Of a DNA stretch of 15,000 nucleotides, positions 1-11,000 are shown piece by piece; position 1 is the first letter of the stretch; each line of letters opens with the position of its first letter. This stretch comes from Chromera velia. Its lineage: Eukaryota > Sar > Chromeraceae. The notes beneath the pieces were generated by a model. The model was not told the origin of the DNA and ran no database searches. It worked only from the letters and a program-made list of their open reading frames with translations. The position numbers and the translations under genes were made by a program. The stretch covers positions 1 through 15,000 of the forward strand of contig JAHBMJ010001285.1 of assembly GCA_018398765.1 (NCBI GenBank). The letters are read 5' to 3'.

Positions 1-132
1 CCTGTAGGTACCAGACTGAAGTACTGACTGACTGAACTTATTGTCTCACCTAGCAGTAATATGTTGTAATAAACCGTACGGGACGGAAGGGAGCCAGTAG
101 ACCAAACTAGACTGGACGGGACACAAACTTCG

Positions 133-152
133 ATCTGCATCTCATATATACT
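133..152 (+). repeat. dispersed repeat, copy 1 (GATCTGCATCTCATATATA)
   Basis: Near-identical to the sequence at 12181-12200 (one internal difference), and both are preceded within 30 nt by GGACGG-like sequence. The two copies lie about 12 kb apart in intergenic DNA. Confidence 0.35.
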
Positions 153-561
153 CATACGTACATTCAGTCTTTCTTCCTCACTGATCGAATTCAAAATGTT
201 ATTAAAAAAAAAATTGAATTAGATCGAATCTTCAGTCTAGAGTTATCTGCAATAGTGTTTCCTCACGTTTTTGTTTGACAAGGGTTAAATCTGCCTTTTG
301 TAGGCTAAATTGTAGCATTTTGATAGATTACAAGCAGAAATTTATTTAAAAACGCGTTAAACTAATGAGGATCTTTGACACATACTACGGGTTGAGTTTA
401 GCAAACGAAATCAGCGGACGTCAAACATATACTTGCACTGTTGCATAGTTGCACTAAACAAACAATAAACCAATCAATCAAACAAATAATCAATCAATCA
501 ATCAATTAGTTAGTTAACTAGTCTAAACCAATCAATAACACAACAAAAAAACTTTGAAATA

Positions 562-771
562 CTAGGTGTCGCACAGATTATTTTTTTAAAAAAATAAAAA
601 ATACATATCTACGGTCTACTCATTTTTTCCCCTTTAAAATTAAAACTTGTTTCAAAAGTTGAACATAAATCTTTTGTATAAATTTACGCAGACGTACATA
701 GATTTAAGAATCACAAATTTTTCTTTTCTGTATTTTTTTTTTCAGTGTGCTAGTCAGTGTGCAATGCCTAG
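562..771. mobile_element. short degraded copy of the same foldback family
   Basis: AGGTGTCGCACAG (564-576) resembles the left end of the 12.6-kb element, and CAGTGTGCAATGCCTA (755-770), after a T-run, resembles its right end CACTGTGCGTCGCCTA (12 of 16). It is about 210 bp, AT-rich, with no coding capacity. Matches are imperfect and no clear target duplication is visible. Confidence 0.3.
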
Positions 772-1404
772 TTAAAACAAAATTTTATATAAATTTTGCT
801 CATAGCATCCACTAGTGAATGTTTTGTTACCGATGACACTTTTAGACCTTTTTTTTATTACAGTTATAAATTTTTTTCTACATTAGAATAATTAAAATGT
901 TTACATCAATGGTATATTGTATCCCGATGTCATTTAATCGAAAAATTGCTTGACCTTTCTTTTTTTGTCTCGTTTTCTACGGTTTTCTATATTTCACCCA
1001 CCCACTTCCCACCTCTTTTTGTGGCAAAATGTTTTCTTACGGTTTCAACCCGTTCTTCCAAACCTTCACTGTTCACAGACATGTATGGAGCTAGTAGAAG
1101 AATTAGAAGACCATAAATGAGTCCGGCCGGGTTTGAAGAATTGAATTCAAAGGGGCAAAAGCGATTGTCTGTGCTTTTCTCCCCCCCCCTTTCCCCTCCC
1201 TGTTAATGCATTCGCTGCATGGCTTGACGTAGAACAAAGCAGTCCCTACATGCCTGTACGCCGACCCTCTTGACCTTCCATGCACGCGCGCAATCCATTG
1301 ATCAGTCCTGCCCTCCTGCCCCTTTCAGTCTCCTCCAGACGTAAAACTTTGTTTTAAGGTCTCCTTGCTGTCAGTCAAACACGTGTCGGTCTTGCCTTTC
1401 TTCC

Positions 1405-1410
1405 TTTATT
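1405..1410 (-). terminator. polyadenylation signal AATAAA of the SEL1L-like gene
   Basis: Minus-strand AATAAA 186 nt past the stop codon, the only exact copy between the stop and this point. The second gene in the window shows the same spacing. Confidence 0.45.
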
Positions 1411-1595
1411 CTACCTTCTCTCTTCAAATCGCAATGATCGCTTCTGTTAGTCTCTCCAAAGCCGCCAGAGAGAAGAGGTAGGAGAGAAAAAAGACAGACC
1501 GATCACCCCCAGCGTCTTAATTCTGCAACACGCGATCATTGATCCCCGACCGAATTCTCTTTCCACCACAAAGCCGAACACAGCCATGCACCGTC

Positions 1596-3084
1596 TCACT
1601 CCCCCTCCTCCTCATCCTCCCCTTCTCCTTCCACAGTTGTCCTTCGCGAGTCTCCCATCAGGTACTCCTTCAGACTCATCCCTGCCCCCTCTCCCTCTTC
1701 CTCTCCCCCAGCCTCCTTCTCCCTCTGTTTCCGCTCTTCCGCCCCCGTTTCTCCATCTGATTCGATATCGGCTGAAGAAAAGGGAGCGAAGGCAGAGGAA
1801 GCGAAACCAGCAGACCCATCGGGCCCACTGCTGCTGCTGATGTTTCTGAAGACCATTGCCGGTCTGTTCCGAGGATCTCTGTCCTCTTCCAACTTTGTCT
1901 CTTCAGGGACGTTTCGTGACGTTCTTGTTTCTTCTTGCGCACTGCCTGAGGACTGGTGCTCGTCTTTCTCTTCCCATCCTCTGACAGCCTCCTCCCCCCC
2001 TCCCGTTGCCTCCTCAGTGTCCTGTGCATAGGGTAAGAGACTGAGGGAGAATCCTGCTTGCCTCGTGCCTCGCACTCCGAAAGACTCAGCAGAGGAGACG
2101 ACGTTGTGTGTGGGGAGAGACGGGACGAAGGAGAGCACAGAACGAGGAGACGGCTCGGGGGCAGTGGTGCTGCAGTTCGCGTTGTTCGTTTGACTGAGCG
2201 GAGACGGGAGTGGATTCGGATTCTCCATACTGGAGTGGAGGTCTGCGTGTGATGAGGATCCAGAGGGAGAGGGGAGTGGTGATGTGAGGAGAAGAGGGGG
2301 GGGTCTTTGGTTGTCTCCTTCAGTCTGGTTCGAATGGTGCGAAGTCAGGTGGAGGGGAGAGGCGGCAGGAGAGGTTCTGGAAACGGGCGAGAGGGCCAGA
2401 CGTTCTCGGGCAGAGGGCGATTCTCTGGCTTTTGTGAAAAGGGAGGAAAATGGGGAAAGAACTGAGGAGTTTGGGAGACCGTAGTAGTCGTCTGCTTCTT
2501 CCTCTTCTCCTTCCGTCAGAAAGCTCTCTTTTTCATCTTCGTCATCATCGATGGAAATCGAAAGAGAAACTTTAAGAGGACGGGGGGGGGCATGGATTGC
2601 ATTCGTTGCGATTGGTGTCTCCGCTTCTGCTGCAGGATCTTTAGTTCCTTGTTCATACGTTCCTTCTGCGCAGAGGGTATCTTGTTCTGCTGCTGTATTT
2701 TGGTTTTTTGGGATTTCCCCATGAGAGACAGAAGAGGAAAAAAGGAGCCAACGGGAGGCTCTGTTGGTCCGGTCTCCTCTCGTGTCTGAAACGCGCAGAG
2801 ACACATCGGAAGACGAAGCAGAGAGAACGTCATCCTTCTCTGCTTCCACACTCGAAGAAGCGGCTTCGTTGTCTGCCTTCGCTCTTCCTCGCCAGTGCCT
2901 TCCTCGAATCTGAATCTCGCTTGCTGCTTCCTCTCTCCTCTGTGCTGTTCTTTTTCCTTTAGCCTCCTCTTCTGCGTCTGCGTTCAAGATCCCCTCTGGC
3001 CCTCTCTCTCTTCTCTCCACTGACAGCTCTTCTTCCCCAGTGAGGGCAGAAGGTACACATGGCGCAGAAAATAGACGCTCCCGT
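1596..3084 (-). CDS. SEL1L: SEL1L-like gene, terminal exon 11 (acidic low-complexity tail)
   Basis: Acceptor TATGCGCAG before 3084; 495 codons and TGA at 1596-1598. Begins RRERLFSAPCVPSALTGEEE and is then Ser, Glu, Pro and Asp-rich with no recognisable fold. Acidic runs such as DDDEDEKE and EGEEEEADDYYG occur, and the extreme end GMSLKEYLMGDSRRTT followed by an acidic run looks like a short linear motif. Opposite-strand ORFs here come only from codon bias. Confidence 0.78.
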
Positions 3085-4521
3085 CTGCGCATACAGAGAC
3101 AAAAGCCGAACATACACACATATAATCATACAGCACCTCTAAACTCCAGTTTTCTCCCGACCATCTTGATTCCACTTGTGTCAAATCTTGCATCGCGGGA
3201 CTTCTTTTTTCTCTTGAGTGACAAAACACAAAGTTTGTGTACTCCCGCCCCGACTCTGTTAGTCCTTTTTCGGTACAAACCGAAATACTGCGGCGCGCCC
3301 ACTCTCGTGTAATAGAAACAGAGAAGAGACAAAATAACAGAAGTGACAAAGATTCATGAAGCAAGCTGGAGGAGCAGCACGCATCATCGTTTTTTGGGCA
3401 TATATTAGCATTGCAACCAATCATTGACAGCACTTGGGGAACAATCTTCATTCGTTCATCCAGCCATTCGTTCATTTTCTTCCTTCTAATGTTCATTCAC
3501 TAATTCATTCATTCATTCATTCACACACACACACACACACGCTCCCCCCTCCACACACAGATACAGAGGGATCCAAAACAAGCAGGCGGACGGAGAGAAA
3601 GACGGACCTGAGCAACTCTGACACGAACAGCCTCAGCCCGAGAAGCATCACCAAGGAGAGCCCAACCAACCAGAGCCTCAAAAGTCTCTGCATATGTACA
3701 TCCATACATCCACACATACGTACATGCATCTATCCCTAAATTCATCAGATCAGATCATGCAGATGCAGGCCCATAAGAATTTACGATTCAAACTCCCTTC
3801 CGTTTTGTTTTTCGAGAAACTAAAAAGAGACACACTTCACCCAGCCAGCGTCTCCACATGCAAAATCAGGGAAGAGGACGTCTGACAAAAAAAAATGAGA
3901 GAGCATCACATACCGATAAAGGAAAATTAAGAGAGAGAAAGAGAGAGAGCAGGAGACATCCCGAGATGCAAAAGACTGTGACTGACAACTGCACGATTCT
4001 CTTCTCATTCTTCCCTCCCTTGCTCTCCATCTCTTTGTAAGCATACTTTTGGACCTTCATTAGCATCAAAAAGGACTCACCTGATCCAACCCCGACTTCC
4101 CGTGAAGACTGCCGATGGAATCCCCCCCGTCCCTGCTGAGGCTTCCAAATGTCAAACGGTATCCAAAGAGAAACAGGTCGATTGGTTGTTTTGACGACAA
4201 TTTACCCCCCCCACTTGCCATTTCCCCCTCCCCTTCTGTCGTCTGCTCAGAAGAAAACGAAATAGGGTTTTCTCTACTCCCACTTCCAACTGGAGATAGA
4301 AAAGCTCTCCAAACTGAAGAAATGACGTCGATGTCAAACTCCTCATGATCAACCCCCCCCTTCAGACTCCCTCCCTCAACTAATCCCCGCACGATCCCCC
4401 CAAGAACCTGCCGAGCCTCCAAGAAAACCCCTTCACGAAGGAAGAGATCCAACAGTTTGAAAGCAGAGACCACCCGACCCACACCAGTACTCGTCGGACG
4501 ATGCAGGACCCATGCAAGGGT

Positions 4522-4565
<44 letters not shown>

Positions 4566-5756
4566 GCACACATACACACACATGCGCACATACAAAAATT
4601 CATTCACACATGCAAAAAGAAAGCAGCTCCCTCTCTCTCTCTCTCTTCCTCCCCCCTTCCACCCCTCCCTCCCTCAGTGTGTATGTGTACGTGTGCGTGA
4701 GGGAGAGAGCGAGAGAGAGGTATTCCAGCAGAGATCCAAAAACCGAACGTCCAGGCAGAGAGGGACGGATGAAAGGCAAAGAGTTGGAGGGAGGCTGAGG
4801 GGCAGAGAGAAACAACACGGAAGCAGAAAAAGAAACACAACAAAAAACAGCAAAACCCACAGGAGGAATTAACACTCCTTTCCTAGCACACAAAGATCCA
4901 CGACCCTCGGCAACGCATCTACGCACATCCACATCGGCCTGTCGACAAACAAAAGAGAGAGGCAGGGAGAAAACATGTCTGACCTGCACACCCTCTGAAA
5001 AATCCGCCTTCCTCTTGTCTCTGCGACGCTCTTCGTGAGCCCACCGCAAGAACTTCAGTCTTCCCTCTAGGTCTGCAATCTTCTTAGAAGCTTCGGCAGC
5101 CCATAAATGAAACTTCTCTTGTTTCTGGTCTCCACCTTCCTTCCAGTTTACGGCGAGATCTTTGTACGTGTGTTTTTTCTTTTGAATGTCCCTCTTTAAA
5201 CCTTGCACAACCACTTCCAGATCAAAAATGCGGGTTTCCAAATCATCTGCGCCTTCCTCCTGAGAAGTTGGCAGGGATGAAGAGAAATTCGGAAAGCCGA
5301 TTTCACCTTCCAACTTCGCCAATCTCCTCTTCTTATTGGACAGCCCTCTCTTCCGTTCTTCCGCCTCTTTCGTCTCCTTCTCCGTGTTCCCCTTTGTCAT
5401 AGTTGACATTCCGTCTTTGTCCTTCGTTGAAATGACAGACGATTTGGAGTTTCTTCTCTTTCGTTCCTCTGCTCTTGCTCTTGCTCTTGCCTTCTCGTGC
5501 CGCCTCCTCCCCTCGAGAGCGTCGGAGACGAGAAAACTTCCGAGCTCTATCAAGAGTCTGCAAACAGCAAAAAGGACAGGCAGACAGACAGACAGACAGA
5601 GGGGGAAACACAAAACGGATTTCTGTCTACACAGATGGATAAAAGCCAGACAAAAAAAACTCGGGAAGAAAAGAAGAAAGAGAGCAGAAAGGGAAAAGGA
5701 AGTCAGATGCCCCTCCAGGAAAGAAGTGAGAAGAGGAAAGGGAGGGAAGAAAGAAA

Positions 5757-5789
<33 letters not shown>

Positions 5790-5837
5790 AGGAAGGAAGG
5801 AAGGAAGGAAAGAACGAACGAACGAACGAACGAACGA

Positions 5838-5873
<36 letters not shown>

Positions 5874-7612
5874 AGCACAGGATGCAATAAAACAGTCAAT
5901 CTCTCAAAAGACACGGCAAGAGGAAGCATCCGTCCGTAAAGACCTACTTTGCATACGCCGCCCACACTTACACACGCATCTACACAGTGAGGGAAAAGAA
6001 ACATAGAAAAAATGCAGCGGAGAGAAAAAAAAAGTGTCAACACAAAAAAGAAGAGAGGAAAACACCATGCACTTTTGGGGGTCCCCTCTACCAGCTGCCC
6101 CCCTCCCCCCCCAACCAACGAGACGAGACGAACCTTTCACTCCCAGTCTCTCCCGCAGTCTGGCGAAGCCACGCTTGTGCTTCTCTCTTCGCTGCCCTCC
6201 CTTCCTTCCCTCTCTCCCTCTCCCTTCCCCTTTCCATCTCGTCCCCCCCAGTGTCGATGAACATTCCGACCCGCTTCTCTTCTGCATTCACACTCAGGAC
6301 ATCGACCCCCCCCCTTCTTTCCTCCTCGTCCTGAACTTTAGCCCTGTCGAGCAGAGAATCCACAAGGGTCATCAGGGAGGCATCACTCCCTTCCTGCAGG
6401 CAATAAGGCAGACAGACAGGCAGACAGACAGGCAGACAGACAGGCAGACAGGCAGGACAAGAATCGGAAGAGTGCCGTGGAACACGAAAGGCACCGATCA
6501 GAAGCATACTCTTGCACATCCATCCACAGCCTTGGAAAAGCTCGAGGGGCATCATAACCTGCGATCGTTCACTTGTGTCCGTGTCCGTGTGCACTTCCGC
6601 AAGTTCTTTCTTTACCTCTACTCTTTTCCTTCGTTTTGTGATCTCCTTTACGACTCCCTTTCTCCCTTTCCCGCCTTCGTTCTTTTTCGCTTTCATTCCC
6701 TTTCTTTGACTGCCCACACAAGCATCAAATCAACCTTTGACTTCTCCACCCTCCCAACATGCAAGCATTTCTGTTCGAACCAACGCAAATCAAACTCTCA
6801 GGTGCAAGGGGATGCAGAAAGGGGGACGACCACACGCACATGCATCCATGCGCACTAACCGTTACGGACAGACGCCGAAGATAGCGCAGTTGACAGTGCC
6901 ACGCATCGGCCTCCCCGCTTTCATTGCAACGCTGCGTGCCGGCACCTGGCACCACGCCGGAAGACTTGGCCGAGCCTCCTCCAATCAGTCCTTGCAGCAT
7001 TCCTCGCAACTGCCTTCCAGCCGTTTTCTGACTGTGACCATATGCCACAGCTGCATTCCAGTGTCCGATGCCAATACCCATCTCTGACAGCATCAAGGCA
7101 ATCACCGCTGCTCCCTGCTGCTCCCCCCTTCTCCAGAAAGCTGCCATCAAGGCACTCATCACCTTCACGACCCTGTGAGAGGCCCCAATCGGAAAGAAAA
7201 GAGATGCGGCCTCGTGACATCGGTCCAGCGGCTCTCGGAAGGAGGGATCAACGCCCTGCATGCATGCGAGATCGATCCTATACTCAGAATCAACGCATGG
7301 GAATGCCGATTGATTATCATAACAGTCAAGAGTGCCACAAAGCAAATGACCGCTTTGAGGATACAACAGTTTGCGGGACTTTGAGGGTGGGCACAGATAG
7401 ATATAAATACATTCCTGCACACACACAGCAGTTCTGTGATTCCGCTTTCCCAACCGACCTGCAAGGTCAGCACGGCAACGTTGTAGCGCCCCAGTTGTCT
7501 TCCTCCGTCCATCGCCCGACGGTATTGGCGCATCGCCTCTCCGGTCTTCGGCCCCTGCGCCCTCTCTTCTTCTGGAAGAATCGAAGTGTCAGCGCCTGCA
7601 CACACTCACTCA

Positions 7613-7646
<34 letters not shown>

Positions 7647-7654
7647 ACACACAC

Positions 7655-7686
<32 letters not shown>

Positions 7687-7988
7687 ACATATTGACTTGC
7701 GTTCATGCAGCCTGCATTAATCGGACCACATGTACAGAAGAGTATTTGATCAGGAAGAGAAAACACGTTCAGATGGACACACGCACACACAGAGGGAGGA
7801 CGCGAACGTGGGTGTGTGTTACCCTGACCAGAGTAGGCGTGTCCCAGAAGGAGCTGAGCCTGGCCGTCGCCCTCCTCCGCAGCCTGCTGGAGGAACCGGA
7901 AGCCCTCCGTCGAGTTCGCCCCCGCACTTCCCTCAAATCCGTGCTTGTGAAGGAGATATCTGCAGACGGTCGACACCAGACACACACA

Positions 7989-8030
<42 letters not shown>

Positions 8031-11000
8031 CCGATGGTGAAGGAACAAGAAGGCGGAAAGGAGTTCCACTGATACAGCAGGGCAGTGTGTGTATCAAGAA
8101 GTGCGAACTCGCAACTCTTTGTAGACAGAAGCAAACGTGCAGGAGAAAATGAAAGAAAGAAAGAAATTAACAAATAAAGAAGGAAAAAGTGTTGCTAACT
8201 GTCGAATGACTGACTGACTGACTGAATGCATGAAAGAACTGTGGAATCCATCAAAGGAGGAATAGACGAGAGAAATTTAGCTAGCCAGAACGAGAGAGAA
8301 CCAATCAAGAACTCACTTTGCCATCGGCTTCGACCCAGGCAGAACTCCGAACTCTGCTCTGTCGACCTGCAGGCAGGCAGGCAGGCAGAGAGAAAGAAGA
8401 AAAGATCATGCCAGAATCTCACAAACACACTTAAATTTTGACGATGGTCAAGAACAGAGACAGAATCAGCAGCAAATTCTTCGATCTCAAATGAACATGA
8501 GTTAGTCATCCCGATCTACCTACCCAGCCCACCCACCCGCACATGCATGCATCGATCTCTCGAAGAATCGAATGGCCTTAATTCCCCCCCCCCCTTGTTG
8601 GTTCTTTCTGTCTCAAGAGCTAGGAGAGAGAAAAGCGGGGAGGGAAAGAAGTCCAGTGGAAGATTTGATTTCAGTTGGCAAAAGATCAATCCAGGCAGAC
8701 AGACAGAGCGTATTGTTCTCTTCCCCTTACTCAGGCCTCAGAGAAAGCCGGGGGGGGGGCGCGGGGAGGGGGAAGTGGAGCACAAAGGCTGTCCAAGCAA
8801 ACGACCGTTAGAGAGACGCTTTGCAGGTCGGGGGAGTGTGCAAGGGGATCAAAAATCCCCCTTTCTTTTCGTCTGACCAGCAAGCCAACGAAGGGAAGAA
8901 AAAACAACCCAATGCAGGAATCAACAAACAAACAAGCAGACAGACAGACAGACAGACAGACTATATGTTTCTTCTTCTTCTCCCTCTTTTTCTTCGTGAA
9001 CACACAACACAGACAGACAGACAGACACAGACAGACAGACAGAACAGACAGATAGCCTGACCATATCGTTCTATCTTTCGTTTTTCTCTTTCCTTGTTTG
9101 TTTCAAAATGCAGACACGGACAAATAGGCAGACAGACAGAACAGATAGACAGACAGACAGACAGACAGACCAACCAAGCGAAGCCAATCCTCTGCCCCTT
9201 GCAACCCCCCTCCGCCTCCTCCCGGGTTCTCCAGGTGGACAGCCGCTCGTGCCATGGCAGCTCCCCCGTGTCCTGCCCTGGCTGCCCTCTCCCATCTCTG
9301 CAGGGCCTGCGGGACGTTTCTCTGGTACCCTCCCTCAAGGTGCCCATTGTAGAACAGATCTCCCTCTGCAGCTATCGCGTCTATGTCTCCCTGCCCTGCG
9401 GCGCTCTTCACAAACTCCGCGTATTCCCCCTCCCCCGCCCGGCGCCCCCCGCCCTCTTCACTGACGGGCTCGTCGAAGCCTGTGGCCTGAGGGAAGAGGT
9501 ACAGCTCGTGGGAGAGCGCCTCATTGGCGACGGTGGACAGCCTCTTCAGAGCACCCCTGCATGCATGCATCAATGTCTCAAACGATTCATCCAAATGCAC
9601 ACACACGTCCAGGTATAAATAAATGCACACATAGATGAATGCGTGCACTGAAACATGTATACATACACACATCTACACATACACGCACGGATGCACTAAT
9701 ACATACATGCGAACACACATTGATGCATGCAAACATACATGCGCATATAAGGGTAAGAATGAATGTCCCACGCGGCAAGACGGCCGGTGTCAATTTCTCG
9801 TCAGAAAAAGAGATACAGGACAGACAAGTGAATTGACTCTGCAACCGGCTGCTCTGCTTTCTCTCTCTCATCTCTCTGACTGAAGCAAAACAAATGCATA
9901 CGATGAGGCTCCTCTCTTTCTGCCTGCATAACGTGAATCTGCCTTTCTCGGTCTGCCTGCATGCCTGCCTGCCTGCTTCACTGACCTGCAGCTGTCCAGA
10001 TCTGGTGATCCTTTTCTTCTCGGACTTTCCCTTTTCACCAAGGGCCCTTCGGGTTCTTCTTCCAATTTCCTTTCATGCTCCCTGTCCCCGCTTCCATTCA
10101 GGCCGCCCTCTGCCCCATCTCCTCGGGAGACCGCGGAAGAAGAAGAAAGAGATGGGCCCGAAAGGCCAAAGTGTGTGCGGAAAACATGTGCAAGAGCAGC
10201 CAACGGCAAAGGAGACCGCGAGGCAGCTTGTGAATAAAGAGAGCCGACAGGATCTCTGTGTCTCTCTTCTAAGGGGAGGAAGACAGAAAGCACCCCCGTC
10301 TCGTCATCAAAAGAAGAATCGGTAGGCGGTCCCGCAACTGTCAGGGAAGCCGAAGAGGGCCAACCTGTTCTTTCCAAAGCCCCTTCTCGTCTTTTCTGAA
10401 GGACAACTCCTGGATGTTTGATTGAAAGAAGAAAACCTGTCAAGAACAAACAGACCGAACAGCGAATTCCTCGTTGCGTCAACCCTTTGTGCAGATGACG
10501 GGACGCACATCTGACTCTTTGCGTGTCCACAATCGCATCACCCTCCTTCCATGCACTTTCAGACTTCCCCGAACCTTCTTCAAGTGATACCCCCAGAAGG
10601 CACAAAAGGGCCCTTGCGCCTTCCGATTCGGCAGAGACCAACGGAGACGGGAGAGAAGGTACTCGTGACGTTGCGGGCCCGTCTCTCTCTTCGTCTGAGG
10701 TCTCTTCAATTTTGGGGCTCGGGGGATGTGTGTTCATGGACTGAAGGAATGCAGAAGTGAAGGGAAACTTTTGAAGCAAAGTGTTGCTTGGGGTTGGGTT
10801 TCTTTCCTGTTTGATGCTGTCGGTGGATCCTCCTGTGGAGAGATCTGTGAAGAGAGTGTTCAGGAGGGTAAAGATATCGAAGGGTTCAAGGGCCCGAGCG
10901 GCTTTTTGAGCTGCCATTTGATTGATGGACGGGTTGCCTGAAGGCTTGTCTGTTGTTGGGTTGGAATGGGATCCTTTTTGCGCTACTGTTGTTTGTCTTT

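Larger units (their letters stand above)
1..1404. other. AT-rich intergenic region, no gene seen
   Basis: Long A and T runs, (CAAT)n around 462-510 and the short foldback copy at 562-771. Base composition changes near 1100, where sequence becomes pyrimidine-rich (C11 near 1183) ahead of the 3' end of the SEL1L-like gene. No ORF here has protein-like composition. Confidence 0.6.

Noticed and set aside
3521-3745. Alternative reading ETFEALVGWALLGDASRAEA of the 80-nt exon
   Set aside because: It needs phase 1 on entry and leaves phase 0, which disagrees with both neighbouring exons; the hydrophobic frame fits both.
5336-6006. Plus-strand ORFs of 169-184 codons rich in Lys, Glu and Arg
   Set aside because: They are translations of the GAAA/GAAC microsatellite and of the antisense strand of exon 8.
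6510-6558. Candidate exon after an acceptor GATCGCAG at 6559
   Set aside because: No donor restores the phase needed by exon 7, whereas direct splicing of exon 6 to exon 7 completes a Sel1 repeat.
6034-6858. Plus-strand ORF of 274 codons
   Set aside because: Low-complexity Ser/Pro/Leu/Phe sequence across antisense exon 7 and the CAGA repeat; no protein-like features.
8937-9170. Regularly spaced (CAGA)n blocks resembling a repeat-spacer array
   Set aside because: They are simple tetranucleotide repeats of unequal length in an intron, not CRISPR.
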